A DNA stretch of 64,000 bases from NCBI RefSeq assembly GCF_011189575.1, contig NZ_PUJW01000011.1:1-64000 (forward strand), in the 5' to 3' direction. Each line of letters starts with the position of its first letter. Positions within the stretch are counted from its first letter, which is position 1. Below, in pieces: positions 1-8,646 of this stretch. The stretch is from Photorhabdus cinerea. Lineage in GTDB: Bacteria; Pseudomonadota; Gammaproteobacteria; Enterobacterales; Enterobacteriaceae. A program made the translations under genes and the position numbers. The notes beneath the pieces were generated by a model. That model had not been told where the DNA came from. It did not search any database and was given only the letters and a program-made list of their open reading frames with translations.

Positions 1-1
1 A

Positions 2-660
2 GATTACATCTGGCGTAATAATCTTAAGTTAGGAGCTGGAAAATACCGTCCGTTACGATCAGTTGATATCAATCTGTACAAAAAACAGGCTTAGCGTAGG
101 ATATTTTCCGTTTTCCAAGCGGACCCCTAAAGGGTAAGAGTGGTGAATGGTGGGAGTTTAACAGCGAAGATTTCAGTTTACGTGAATTCAGTCAGGTGGA
201 AGGTAACTTAGCTAAATTGGCTGCCGAAATTGAAGAAGGGTTGGCAGGCGATAGATCGACATTTTTCAACGTTGAGACATTTGTTCGTTTAGGTCATGGA
301 CAGGAAATTTTCCCTTCTCAAGAGTTGGTTCTCGACAGTAACAGTAAAAAAAGCAAAGTGTTGTATCAGGTAAATGGAATTGCGGCATTACATTCTCAGA
401 AAGTGGGTAATGCGCTTCGTACTATTGATACTTGGTATCCAGACGCTACGGAGTTGGGGCTTGGTCCAATTGCTGTTGAACCTTACGGTTCTGTAACCAG
501 TCGCGGTAAAGCTTATCGTCAGCCTAAAGCAAAAATGGATTTTTATACGTTGTTGGATAACTGGGTTGTCAAAGGAAAAGCACCAGAAGAAGTAGAGCAA
601 CAGCACTATGTTATGGCGATTTTAATCCGCGGTGGTGTTTTCGGTGAAAAAGGTGAATAA
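2..660 (+). pseudogene. csy3: csy3 (cas7f1), C-terminal part, apparently frameshifted; 5' end outside window
   Basis: Csy3/Cas7f forms the backbone that coats crRNA in the type I-F Cascade (Csy) complex. From about position 100 to the stop the reading frame encodes a typical Csy3 C-terminus, with stretches such as GQEIFPSQELVLDS, GNALRTIDTWYPD, GPIAVEPYGSVTSRGKAYRQ and LIRGGVFGE. Just upstream, the conserved WRN segment (DYIWRNNL) is in a different frame, which ends at a TAG at 92-94, and the downstream frame has its own TAG at 97-99. No single frame therefore joins the two halves. The only start available for the downstream part is an internal GTG at 196, giving 154 residues against a family length of about 340. 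Either the gene is inactivated or there is a sequence error. csy4 follows 9 bases later. Confidence 0.75.
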
Positions 661-669
661 GGGGCTACA

Positions 670-1224
670 ATGGATTATTACTTTGAAATCCGCGTCCTTC
701 CCGATCCTGAATTTAGCCAGCAAAGTTTGATGGAAGCGTTATTTGCTAAGCTGCATCGGGCGCTAGGGCAAGTAGGTGACGGGCGTATTGGGGTCAGTTT
801 TCCGTGTGCGGGAAAAACACTGGGGGACAAGCTGCGGATTCACGGTGCAAGCGAGGCATTGAATGATTTGCAAGCATTACCCTGGTTAAAAGGACTTAGG
901 GATTATACTGAAATAATGGATATCCAACCCGTACCTCAAGATACTCGATATCGTTGTGTTAGTCGGGTACAGGTTAAAAGCAGCGTGGAGCGGCTTCGTC
1001 GTCGTTCGATCAAAAAAGGGTGGTTAACGGAGGAACAAGCTCGGCAGAGCATTCCAATAAGCAAGGAGCAACGTACTCATTTACCTTTTTTGCTTCTTAA
1101 GAGTTTGTCATCAAGACAAACTTTTCCATTGTTTATCGAACAAGGACCAATAGAAGATAAACCAACGTCAGGCGTTTTCAGCTCTTATGGATTAAGTTCA
1201 TCTGCTACTATCCCTTGGTTTTGA
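670..1224 (+). CDS. csy4: Csy4 (Cas6f) CRISPR RNA endoribonuclease
   Basis: Cas6f cleaves the pre-crRNA at the 3' base of the repeat hairpin and stays bound to the crRNA in the type I-F complex. The protein has 184 residues, normal for the family, and starts MDYYFEIRVLPDPEF, the usual Csy4 opening. An arginine-rich helix (VERLRRRSIKKGW, about residue 107) corresponds to the RNA-major-groove-binding helix, and the C-terminal part ends in the family pattern with FSSYGLSSSATIPWF. The gene follows csy3 directly and precedes the leader and array, the standard I-F order (csy1-csy2-csy3-csy4-array). It appears intact even though csy3 upstream is disrupted, so array processing might survive where interference does not. 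The catalytic histidine was not mapped with certainty. Confidence 0.93.
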   Translation: MDYYFEIRVLPDPEFSQQSLMEALFAKLHRALGQVGDGRIGVSFPCAGKTLGDKLRIHGASEALNDLQALPWLKGLRDYTEIMDIQPVPQDTRYRCVSRVQVKSSVERLRRRSIKKGWLTEEQARQSIPISKEQRTHLPFLLLKSLSSRQTFPLFIEQGPIEDKPTSGVFSSYGLSSSATIPWF

Positions 1225-1353
1225 CCCTTTTTTAGCGGCTAATTATAACTTATTGATTTATTTAAGGGATTAGTCGCTGCTAATAAAAAGGGTTTTTCTG
1301 CTTTTTATCATTATGTTCTTTAATAATCAGTAAATTAAAGGTAGTATCTAACA
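1225..1353 (+). promoter_or_regulatory. CRISPR leader
   Basis: This AT-rich stretch lies between csy4 and the first repeat, where the type I-F leader carries the array promoter and integration signals. Its last 38 bases (about 1316-1353) reappear in imperfect form at 1501-1537, after the third repeat. Confidence 0.6.
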
Positions 1354-1564
1354 GTTCACTGCCGTACAGGCAGCTTAGAAGCCGGTGATCCGGTCCGTTG
1401 ATGTGCATTTTGAGTTCACTGCCGTACAGGCAGCTTAGAAGGCTCCACGGGTATAAAGACCGTGTATATATTCGTTCACTGCCGTACAGGCAGCTTAGAA
1501 GTCTTTAATAATCAATATATTAAAGCTAATATTTAACGTCACTGCCGCACAGGCCGCAGCGCAC
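1354..1564 (+). CRISPR. Short type I-F CRISPR array: three intact 28-bp repeats, two true spacers, a leader-like third 'spacer' and a degenerate end repeat
   Basis: The repeats begin GTTCACTGCCGTACAGGCAG and are 28 bp long. They sit at 1354-1381, 1414-1441 and 1474-1501, exactly 60 bp apart. The embedded inverted repeat (CTGCCGTACAGGCAG) is the hairpin cut by Csy4. Two 32-bp spacers (1382-1413 and 1442-1473) have no resemblance to each other. A fourth, mutated repeat starts near 1537 and is recognisable only over its first half. The sequence before it (1502-1536, 35 bp) copies the leader end rather than being a foreign spacer. Confidence 0.92.
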
Positions 1565-1614
1565 TCAATTGAGCGCGCTAAAAAGGAAGTTAATCTTGTA
1601 TTTCTTGGAATGGG

Positions 1615-2442
1615 TTACTTCTTATGCTTTTGAGCATACGCTTCACTATTAACCCATTGATGATCCTTTTCCCAGGTAAATAGCCATTTGCGGGTTGGCC
1701 CGGCCATGACATTGAGATAATAGTTGTCGTAACCGGCAATGGTTGCTACTGGATGATAGCCTTTGGGAACTATGACCACATCCTTGTTGTAAACAGCCAT
1801 TGATTCATCCAGTGAACGGTCGTCGGTATAGACGCGTTGCATGCAGAATCCTTGAGATGGGTTTAAACGATGGTAATAGGTTTCCTCCAGATAGGTTTCT
1901 TGTGGTTCATCGTTTGTATCGTGTTTATGGCTGGGATAGGAGCTGGTACAACCTTCATCGGTAAAGACTTCAACCACCAACAAGCTATCAGCTGGTTTGT
2001 TATCCGGTAGGATGTTGTGAACATAGCGCTGGTTATAGCCATTTCCACGTTGTTCTGCATCAATATCCTGTGGTGTAATCAGGCGAGTCGGGTAGATTCC
2101 TTTTCCCGGTGCTTGGCATACAGCCAGTTCGAGAGCGGTATCAGCAATAATTTCAACATATTCCCCCGCAGTGATGTAAACGGCATAAGGTTTTTTGCGT
2201 TCAAATGGTCCCATGCGATCGCCAATATGCTCAAATTGCTGATGTGGCGTAGTCACAGTGGCTTTTCCTGCTACCAAAACCAAACAGGTTTCATTTGCTG
2301 ATGCGGGTAATGTGATTTTTTCACCTGCGGTCAATTCATAAATATCAAAGTGGACATATTGCCAGTTTGCCGATTCTGGCGTGATATGTTGAGTTCGTTT
2401 ATTTTGATCCGGTGTATGATATTTCGATAATAATCTGGACAT
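1615..2442 (-). CDS. iolB: 5-deoxy-glucuronate isomerase IolB
   Basis: IolB isomerises 5-deoxy-D-glucuronate to 2-deoxy-5-keto-D-gluconate, the fourth step of cytosolic myo-inositol breakdown. The 275-residue length is normal. The protein is a bicupin: the C-terminal cupin carries the metal-binding region around YPSHKHDTNDEPQETYLEE (about residues 170-190) and the family segment YYHRLNPSQGFCMQRVYTDD follows. A GAGGT ribosome site precedes the ATG. It is the last gene of a run of minus-strand iol genes, 47 bases after iolE, and so probably the promoter-distal end of that operon. Confidence 0.95.
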   Translation of the reverse strand: MSRLLSKYHTPDQNKRTQHITPESANWQYVHFDIYELTAGEKITLPASANETCLVLVAGKATVTTPHQQFEHIGDRMGPFERKKPYAVYITAGEYVEIIADTALELAVCQAPGKGIYPTRLITPQDIDAEQRGNGYNQRYVHNILPDNKPADSLLVVEVFTDEGCTSSYPSHKHDTNDEPQETYLEETYYHRLNPSQGFCMQRVYTDDRSLDESMAVYNKDVVIVPKGYHPVATIAGYDNYYLNVMAGPTRKWLFTWEKDHQWVNSEAYAQKHKK

Positions 2443-2489
2443 GTTACTTACCTCAGCATTGCTTTTGCATGAATCAAATAATTGACTAA

Positions 2490-3380
2490 TTAAAGTAATC
2501 CTGCGTTTCTGGCAAGTTGATGTAAATTGTTGTAACCCATCTTTGCGTAGGTGAATGGGTGAGCAACAGCAGGATCTTGTTCTGCTTCAACTACCAGCCA
2601 GCCGTTATAATGATGCTTTTTCAGTACCTGAAAAATTGCGGCATAATCAACGCAACCATCTCCCGGTACTGTGAATACTCCACTCAATACAGCATCAAGG
2701 AAACTGGTTTTACGGTTTTTCACATCGTTAAGTACATCAGGGCGGATATCTTTACAGTGAACATGATTAATGCGTTTTGCCCAGCGTTCTGTGATAGCCA
2801 GTGGATCAGCGCCAGCAAATGTCAGATGACCGGTATCCAGCAATAATCCAACTTCATCACCAGTATTTTCCATTAGATGATCGACATCTTCCCCAGTTTC
2901 GATGACTGTTCCCATATGGTGGTGATAAGCAATCTGTACTTCTTGTTCTTGAGTGTAACGGGCGAGTTCAGTCAGTTTTTCACCGTATTCTTGCCAGCGA
3001 GCAGCCGGAAATTGAGGACGAAGATGAATGGGTTTGTTCTGATCGCCGTGAATACAATTTGTCACTTCAGCAAATACCATCACATTAGCGCCAAGTTCGC
3101 ACAGCAAGGTCAGGTGAGGTTGTATTGCTTTAATCTCTTCTGCGACTGAACGGGTGAGTAATTCACCGGAGTACCAGCCAGATACCAGTTTTAGATCGTG
3201 TGCGGCAAGAATAGAGCCTAATATGCTGGCCTGGCGAGGGAATTTATTACCCAGTTCAAAACCAGTAAACCCAGCCTGACGGCCTTCAGTTAAGCAGGTT
3301 TCCAGTGGGGTTTCTGTGCCAAGAGTGGGTAAATCATCATTGGTCCAGGTTAGAGGGTTAATACCAAGTTGAACAGCCAT
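2490..3380 (-). CDS. iolE: myo-inosose-2 dehydratase IolE
   Basis: IolE dehydrates 2-keto-myo-inositol (scyllo-inosose) to 3D-(3,5/4)-trihydroxycyclohexane-1,2-dione, the second step of inositol catabolism. The 296-residue protein has the sugar-isomerase/AP-endonuclease TIM-barrel fold. It opens with the IolE-specific GINPLTWTNDDLPTLG, and metal-site segments IAYHHHMGTVIE, LLLDTGHLTFAGADP and NHVHCKDIRPDVL are visible in order. The start has an AGGAG site eight bases upstream. It lies between iolC and iolB in the same direction, 39 bases after iolC, consistent with cotranscription. Confidence 0.95.
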   Translation of the reverse strand: MAVQLGINPLTWTNDDLPTLGTETPLETCLTEGRQAGFTGFELGNKFPRQASILGSILAAHDLKLVSGWYSGELLTRSVAEEIKAIQPHLTLLCELGANVMVFAEVTNCIHGDQNKPIHLRPQFPAARWQEYGEKLTELARYTQEQEVQIAYHHHMGTVIETGEDVDHLMENTGDEVGLLLDTGHLTFAGADPLAITERWAKRINHVHCKDIRPDVLNDVKNRKTSFLDAVLSGVFTVPGDGCVDYAAIFQVLKKHHYNGWLVVEAEQDPAVAHPFTYAKMGYNNLHQLARNAGLL

Positions 3381-3419
3381 GATGGGGCTCCTGTAAGATG
3401 AAATAATTTTATTATGTTT

Positions 3420-5324
3420 CTATCCGCGCTGACGCCACAGGCTAATCAGGTTGTGATAGTTGGTTTTTATCTTTTGGATCAAATTGTTATCATCAATCTC
3501 ATTTTTTAACCATTGTAGGGATGGTTGACCAAATAGGGTTCTTCCAACGGCAAAACCTTTGACGATAGGTTTGCCTGCGGTGGCATTGAAACCGGTTTTC
3601 AATTCTTCCTGTGTGGCATCAAGACCAAGGATAACGACGCCACGGCAATATGGGTCCCGCTGTTGGATTAAACAGTTAATACTGTCCCAGCTCTCGGAAC
3701 TGAGGGGAGGAAGTTTCCACCAATCCGGTTTAATACCGAGATTATAAAAGCGTTTCAGTGCACGGATATAATGTCCATCTGAATGTTCCATTTCTGTAGG
3801 TAAAATAACTTCCAACAAGAGTTCATGGCCAGATTTACAGCATGCAGCATAAATTTCCCGAACTTTTTTCTCTTGTTCCAGTCGGAGTGGGTGAGCATCT
3901 TCTGGATGGAAGAACACCAGGCATTTGACGATGTGTTCTAGTGGCCAGTCAATAAGTTGGGAGCCGATGTTGCCATGTTCCAGACAAAGCGGGCGAGAGC
4001 CAGGTAGCTCAATTGGGCGGCCTATCCACCAACCCTGACCAGTGATTTCGTTTAGAACATCTTGACCAAAAGTGCTGTCACATAACAGACCTGTTTTCCT
4101 TTGTAATCCAGCTTCTATGGCAACTTCCCGACTGGCACGCAATAGAAGTTGTTTTAATAATGAAATACGCTTGATACTGGCATTTGCTTGACGAGCCATT
4201 TCGATAAATTGAATACGGTGATCAAATGCCATCACGCACAATTCATCCCATTGCTTTTTACGGGCACCAATACGGTGAAGGTGATTAAGTGTTTCATCTA
4301 AATCAGGGCGTAGTATCTGATTGGCTCGTGACAAATAGTTATCAAGCTCTGTTTTATCTGGCATTGCCGGGGCACACCCGTGACGGGAGACGACTAATGC
4401 ACCACAGGCATTGGCGTAGGTACAAGCTTTTTCCCAACTTTCGTTATTAAGATAGCCGCGTAACAGGCCAGACATAAAAGCATCTCCTGCACCGAGGACG
4501 TTAAATACCTCGACACGAACTCCTTGTATGGTAATGCCATCATCCAAATCATCAGGGATTTTAGCGGTAAACACAGAGCATCCCAGAGGTCCACGTTTAC
4601 AAACTAATGTAGCAGAAGTGAGTTTACGGATATTGCGTAGTGCTTCGATGGTATTTGTCGATCCACCCGCAATGTGAAACTCTTCTTCTGTTCCAACAAT
4701 CAGGTCAAACAGAGATAACACTTCCTGTAACTGAGCTGTCACCGGTTCCGATTCGATATAACGGGTTTCACCATCTCCCAGAGCAGTTAGCCCCCAAAGG
4801 ACAGGACGATAATCAATATCAATAACTGTTTTGACATCATTATGACGGGCGTAGTTGAGGGCAGTCAGTATTGCATCACGGGTGTTTGGGTGAGAAAGAT
4901 GCGTACCGGTAATTGCCAGACAACGGGCTGATGCAATGTATTCTTCACTGAAATCATCACGGGTCATTGCCATATCGGCACAGTTATCACGATAGAAGAT
5001 CAGTGGAAAAGTTGTTTTATCTTTGATTCCCAGCAGTACCAGTGCAGTAAGACGTTCTTTATCAGTGATTAGATGGCTGGTATCGCAGCCAACACTTTGT
5101 AACTCTTCCCTAAGAAAACGTCCCATATGTTCATCACCGACTCTGGCTAGCATGGAAGATTTAAGCCCCTGACGGGCAGTACCATAGGCAACGTTACCGG
5201 AAGAGCCACCAAGATATTTTGCAAAACTTCCCATGTCTTCCAAACGTGCTCCAATTTGCTGACCATAAAGGTCAACGGCGATTCGTCCCATGCAGATGAC
5301 ATCAAATTTTTTTGGCTGCTCCAT
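3420..5324 (-). CDS. iolC: IolC 5-dehydro-2-deoxygluconokinase fused to a DUF2090 aldolase-like domain
   Basis: The N-terminal half (about residues 5-325) is a PfkB-type sugar kinase, with the GGSSGNVAYGTARQG substrate region and the catalytic signature VFNVLGAGDAFMSGLLRGY. It phosphorylates 2-deoxy-5-keto-D-gluconate. The C-terminal half (about 335-634) is a DUF2090 domain, as seen fused to IolC in many proteobacteria. It has been proposed to stand in for the IolJ aldolase that splits the phosphorylated product into dihydroxyacetone phosphate and malonate semialdehyde. No separate iolJ is present in this cluster, which fits that idea but does not prove it. The length of 634 residues is normal for the fused form. 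The start has AAGGAA eight bases upstream. Confidence 0.95.
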   Translation of the reverse strand: MEQPKKFDVICMGRIAVDLYGQQIGARLEDMGSFAKYLGGSSGNVAYGTARQGLKSSMLARVGDEHMGRFLREELQSVGCDTSHLITDKERLTALVLLGIKDKTTFPLIFYRDNCADMAMTRDDFSEEYIASARCLAITGTHLSHPNTRDAILTALNYARHNDVKTVIDIDYRPVLWGLTALGDGETRYIESEPVTAQLQEVLSLFDLIVGTEEEFHIAGGSTNTIEALRNIRKLTSATLVCKRGPLGCSVFTAKIPDDLDDGITIQGVRVEVFNVLGAGDAFMSGLLRGYLNNESWEKACTYANACGALVVSRHGCAPAMPDKTELDNYLSRANQILRPDLDETLNHLHRIGARKKQWDELCVMAFDHRIQFIEMARQANASIKRISLLKQLLLRASREVAIEAGLQRKTGLLCDSTFGQDVLNEITGQGWWIGRPIELPGSRPLCLEHGNIGSQLIDWPLEHIVKCLVFFHPEDAHPLRLEQEKKVREIYAACCKSGHELLLEVILPTEMEHSDGHYIRALKRFYNLGIKPDWWKLPPLSSESWDSINCLIQQRDPYCRGVVILGLDATQEELKTGFNATAGKPIVKGFAVGRTLFGQPSLQWLKNEIDDNNLIQKIKTNYHNLISLWRQRG

Positions 5325-5359
5325 TGAACAATTCCTTAGTGGAGAATTGATAAAAAGAA

Positions 5360-6493
5360 TTAATTGATTTCAGTGACATTCACCCAACGTTGTTCTTTAT
5401 AAGAACGAGCAATAGCGTCCAGAATGCGTGAAACTTTCCAACCCTCGGTGAAATCCGGCCATATCTCTTTATTGCTGGCGATACCATTAAGCAAGTCTCT
5501 GATTTCCACTGTTTTTTGATCATTGAAACCGATGCCGTGACCGGCACCGTTACAAAATGGTGCGTAGTCAGGATGTTCTGGGCCAATAAGAATAGTTTTA
5601 AATCCCTGACGGTTTGCTGGTTCATCGTGGCGGTAAAGTTTTAATTCAGCCATTCTTTCCTGGGTGAAACTTAAAGTGCCTTTTGTTCCTGTGATGATGT
5701 AGCTCAATCCCATTTTGCGGCCACAGGCAACACGTGAAGTCTCAATAATACCCATTGCTCCGCTACTGAAACGTACCATAGCATGCGCTTGATCTTCGTT
5801 TTCTACTGTAACCATGACGCTGGAGCCTATTTTTTCTGGGCGCTCTTTGATGACAATTTCCATGTCTGAGCAAACAGTTTGAATATCACCAACCAGATAT
5901 TGAGCCATGTTAATGATATGTGCAGCAAGATCACCCAATGCACCTAATCCCGCTTTATCTTTGAAACAGTGCCAATGAATAGGGCTGAGTGGATCAGCCA
6001 TATAGTCTTCGTTATGAGTGCCATAGAAGTGAATGATTTCACCAATTTCACCATTCGAAATAATCTCTTTAGCCAGTTGTGAAGTAGGATTTTTTATATA
6101 GTTAAAACCTACCAGCGTCTTCACTCCGGCTTTCTGGGCTGCTTCGACCATGAGTTTTGCGTCAGCTGAATTTAGTGCCAGTGGTTTTTCGCAATAAACG
6201 TGCTTACCGTGTTTGATTGCTTCGAGGGCCATCCCTTTGTGAAGAAAATTTGGTGAACAGATGTCAACAACATCAATATCAGGATCTGCGACTAGTTCGC
6301 GCCAATTATCGGTAAAACGTTGGAAGCCTAATGCTTTAGACTGTTTTGCTGCCAGTTCAGCAGAAACTTCCGCTACCATGTCACGAACTAACCTGCCTTT
6401 CAGAGGGAAAACAGTGGGAGCTTGTGCATATGCAATTGCATGCGTTCGCCCGATGTAACCAGTACCGATTAAGCCGATACGAATCTCTTTCAT
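5360..6493 (-). CDS. Gfo/Idh/MocA-family oxidoreductase (probable inositol dehydrogenase paralogue)
   Basis: This is an NAD(P)-dependent dehydrogenase of the Gfo/Idh/MocA family, 377 residues. The Rossmann motif IGLIGTGYIGRTHA is at the N-terminus, the EKP catalytic motif is in KHVYCEKPLALNSADAK (about residue 97), and the second-domain segment LGALGDLAAHIINMAQYLVG contains the conserved Asp/His positions. It lies 35 bases before iolC in the same direction, so it belongs to the inositol pathway. It probably oxidises a second inositol isomer (scyllo- or chiro-inositol) or an inosose beside IolG, but the exact substrate cannot be read from sequence. An operator-like block lies about 100 bases upstream of its start. 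Confidence 0.85.
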   Translation of the reverse strand: MKEIRIGLIGTGYIGRTHAIAYAQAPTVFPLKGRLVRDMVAEVSAELAAKQSKALGFQRFTDNWRELVADPDIDVVDICSPNFLHKGMALEAIKHGKHVYCEKPLALNSADAKLMVEAAQKAGVKTLVGFNYIKNPTSQLAKEIISNGEIGEIIHFYGTHNEDYMADPLSPIHWHCFKDKAGLGALGDLAAHIINMAQYLVGDIQTVCSDMEIVIKERPEKIGSSVMVTVENEDQAHAMVRFSSGAMGIIETSRVACGRKMGLSYIITGTKGTLSFTQERMAELKLYRHDEPANRQGFKTILIGPEHPDYAPFCNGAGHGIGFNDQKTVEIRDLLNGIASNKEIWPDFTEGWKVSRILDAIARSYKEQRWVNVTEIN

Positions 6494-6861
6494 AGCTGTG
6501 TTTCTCCGAATGAAAGTTGACAGGTTGTTTATTGTTTACAGTAAGTTCTTGCCTATTGTCAGTTAACCCTGGTTGTTGCCATATTCCTGTTATATGAAAT
6601 ATTTCTTTCATTTTCAATTTAATTTGGATTTTTAATTTCACATTGTGATCTGGTAAGGATTTTTGAGTTAACATGATGTTAAATAAAGGTAATATTATAA
6701 TGGTTTATTCATTATTTAGCAGTAAAGGTAAATTAAATGGAGTATTGAAATTTTTGTTCCATTCATGTTCTGGTATATAGTATTGGCGACTTAATGGTGG
6801 GAATAAATCACATAATTAATCTCTTCCCTTTATATTATAGGGAAGAGATCTTTCTATTATT
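6494..6861. promoter_or_regulatory. Intergenic promoter region of the iol operon; conserved operator-like block at 6591-6629
   Basis: These 368 bases separate the dehydrogenase gene from the symporter gene (both minus strand). The block at 6591-6629 begins TATATGAAATATTTCTTTC and matches the sequence at 13521-13559 upstream of iolA with only four differences that I can see. Both lie at similar distances (about 60-100 bases) before a minus-strand start codon. This suggests a shared binding site for the RpiR-type regulator or a shared promoter. The part near 6830 holds a short imperfect repeat (TATAGGGAAGAGAT region) and no gene. Confidence 0.55.
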
Positions 6862-8529
6862 TTACTTACTGAGCAAGGATTTACCCATTTTATAGAACAC
6901 ATAAAACAACACTAATGCAGCAAACAGGTAATAAATAACCATGATTACCTTTGGAATATTATGTGCGAGAAATACATACATAGAAATCGAACCCAAGGTA
7001 ATTAACCATGCGACAGGTTTCACCATAGACCACGGCGTAATATTTACCTGCTCGGTATAAACATCTTCAAATGGTTTCGCTGGAAAGAAGTAGCCAATAG
7101 CCAGCATGAAAATAATATTGAGAACAAACAGAATACCGACCAGATGAAAGAAATGCAGGTCAATTTTTAAAATGAAGTTGCAGATAATATAAGCTGACAT
7201 ACCGAATAGCAGGCCGAGTTTAGCGGCGATAGGGGGCACACGTTTAGTCATCAGACCAATCAATACTACGCTGAGAATTGGTGCGTTAAAAATCCCCTGT
7301 AATTGTTGAATGAGGTAAAATAAACCATCCGGAGCATTCGCGACTAATGGCGCAACGATCATGGTGATTATTGCCAACCCAAGCCCCAGATATTGACTAA
7401 CAGCCACTGTTTGAGCTTCAGTTGCGTTTTTATTAATTCGTTGTCTGTAGATATTGACGGTAAAAAGTGTCACGGATGAATTAAGGCCACCACTGAATGT
7501 GGAGAATACTGCACCGACGACAACAGCCGCAAAGAAGCCAACCAATATTTCAGGCAAAACCAGATGTACTAATTCTGGGTAAGCGTTATCCGGATTGTCT
7601 ATTTGCCCTTTGAAAATATGGAAAGCAATAATGCCTGGCAGAATAATAATAGAGGGAATAATTAACTTAAAGAAAGCACACAGCATGACACCTTTTTGCC
7701 CTTCTGCCAGATTTTTTGCACCAAGGGCTTTTTGAACAATGGATTGATTGGTACACCAGAAAAACATATTGGAAATAATCAAGCCGGTAAATAACGTGGA
7801 GAAAGGAACCAGTGAATCTTCACTGCCGATAGAGTTAAATTTATCAGGATTAGCTTGGTAAACCTCAACTAATCCTTGCCATGCATTGCCACTGCCGACG
7901 TAGAGCAGAGCAAAAATTGTTACCATTAATCCACCAACGATTAAACCAACTCCGTTAATGGTATCTGCCACTGCAATGGCTTTGATACCACCAAATATGG
8001 CATAAATAGCGCCTAATCCACCGACACCCCAAACCATAATCCACAAAGCTGTGGTTTTATTGACACTAAATACCTCAGAAACTTGGAACAGACTTTCCAG
8101 CGCAATCGCACCGGTATACAGCACAATGGGTAGTAATGAAATAACATACATTGCCAGAAATAGAATTGAGGTAATAAATAAGGTATTTTTGTCAAACCGA
8201 CGTTCAAGATATTCCGGTATGGTTGAAATGCCAAGTTTGAGGTACTTAGGCAGGAAATAAATAGCAAATAAGACGATTGTCATGGCTGCAATAACTTCCC
8301 AAGCCATGACGATAAACCCGGTTCGGAATGCTAAACCATTCAAACCAACTAAATGTTCTGTCGATAGATTCATCAGCAGCATAGAGCTACCAATATAAAC
8401 TCCTGTCAGGGAGCGTCCACCAAGAAAATAACCTTCAGCAGATTCTGTCAGACGGGTATTATGTGTTTTGTAATAAGCAAAACCTGCTACTAATAGGGTG
8501 AAACCGGTAAATGAGAGAAAAGCTAACAT
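6862..8529 (-). CDS. Sodium/solute symporter (SSS family), probable myo-inositol uptake
   Basis: This is a polytopic inner-membrane protein of about 555 residues with 13-14 hydrophobic segments, typical of the sodium:solute symporter family. Family features include GGRSLTGVYIGSSMLLMNLS near the N-terminus, a KYLKLGISTIPEYLERRFDK loop, and a GAVFSTFSGGLNSSVTLFTV segment in the middle, where the sodium site lies in relatives. I chose the ATG preceded by GGAGG five bases upstream; a GTG four codons earlier would overlap that site. Its position inside the iol cluster makes inositol the likely cargo, in place of the major-facilitator IolT transporters found elsewhere. The substrate is inference. 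Confidence 0.85.
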   Translation of the reverse strand: MLAFLSFTGFTLLVAGFAYYKTHNTRLTESAEGYFLGGRSLTGVYIGSSMLLMNLSTEHLVGLNGLAFRTGFIVMAWEVIAAMTIVLFAIYFLPKYLKLGISTIPEYLERRFDKNTLFITSILFLAMYVISLLPIVLYTGAIALESLFQVSEVFSVNKTTALWIMVWGVGGLGAIYAIFGGIKAIAVADTINGVGLIVGGLMVTIFALLYVGSGNAWQGLVEVYQANPDKFNSIGSEDSLVPFSTLFTGLIISNMFFWCTNQSIVQKALGAKNLAEGQKGVMLCAFFKLIIPSIIILPGIIAFHIFKGQIDNPDNAYPELVHLVLPEILVGFFAAVVVGAVFSTFSGGLNSSVTLFTVNIYRQRINKNATEAQTVAVSQYLGLGLAIITMIVAPLVANAPDGLFYLIQQLQGIFNAPILSVVLIGLMTKRVPPIAAKLGLLFGMSAYIICNFILKIDLHFFHLVGILFVLNIIFMLAIGYFFPAKPFEDVYTEQVNITPWSMVKPVAWLITLGSISMYVFLAHNIPKVIMVIYYLFAALVLFYVFYKMGKSLLSK

Positions 8530-8574
8530 ATTATCCTCCACGCCTGATTGATTATTTTCAGGCAGTAATATGTT

Positions 8575-8601
8575 AACGGGAAAAAGGTTTTTCCCGTTTT
8601 T
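8575..8601. repeat. Inverted repeat between iolG and the symporter gene
   Basis: A perfect stem (AACGGGAAAAA / TTTTTCCCGTT, two-base loop) lies just after iolG and before the symporter start. The T run is on the plus-strand side, so it is not a textbook terminator for minus-strand transcription. It may stabilise mRNA ends or attenuate read-through. Confidence 0.6.
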
Positions 8602-8646
8602 ATTGTGAAAATAAATGTGAGTCAGTTATTTAGGTGTGGTCCTGTT

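Noticed and set aside
1502..1536. Third genuine CRISPR spacer
   Set aside because: Sequence copies the leader and the length differs from the other spacers.
8575..8601. Terminator for iolG
   Set aside because: Strong stem, but on the minus strand no T run follows; listed as an inverted repeat instead.
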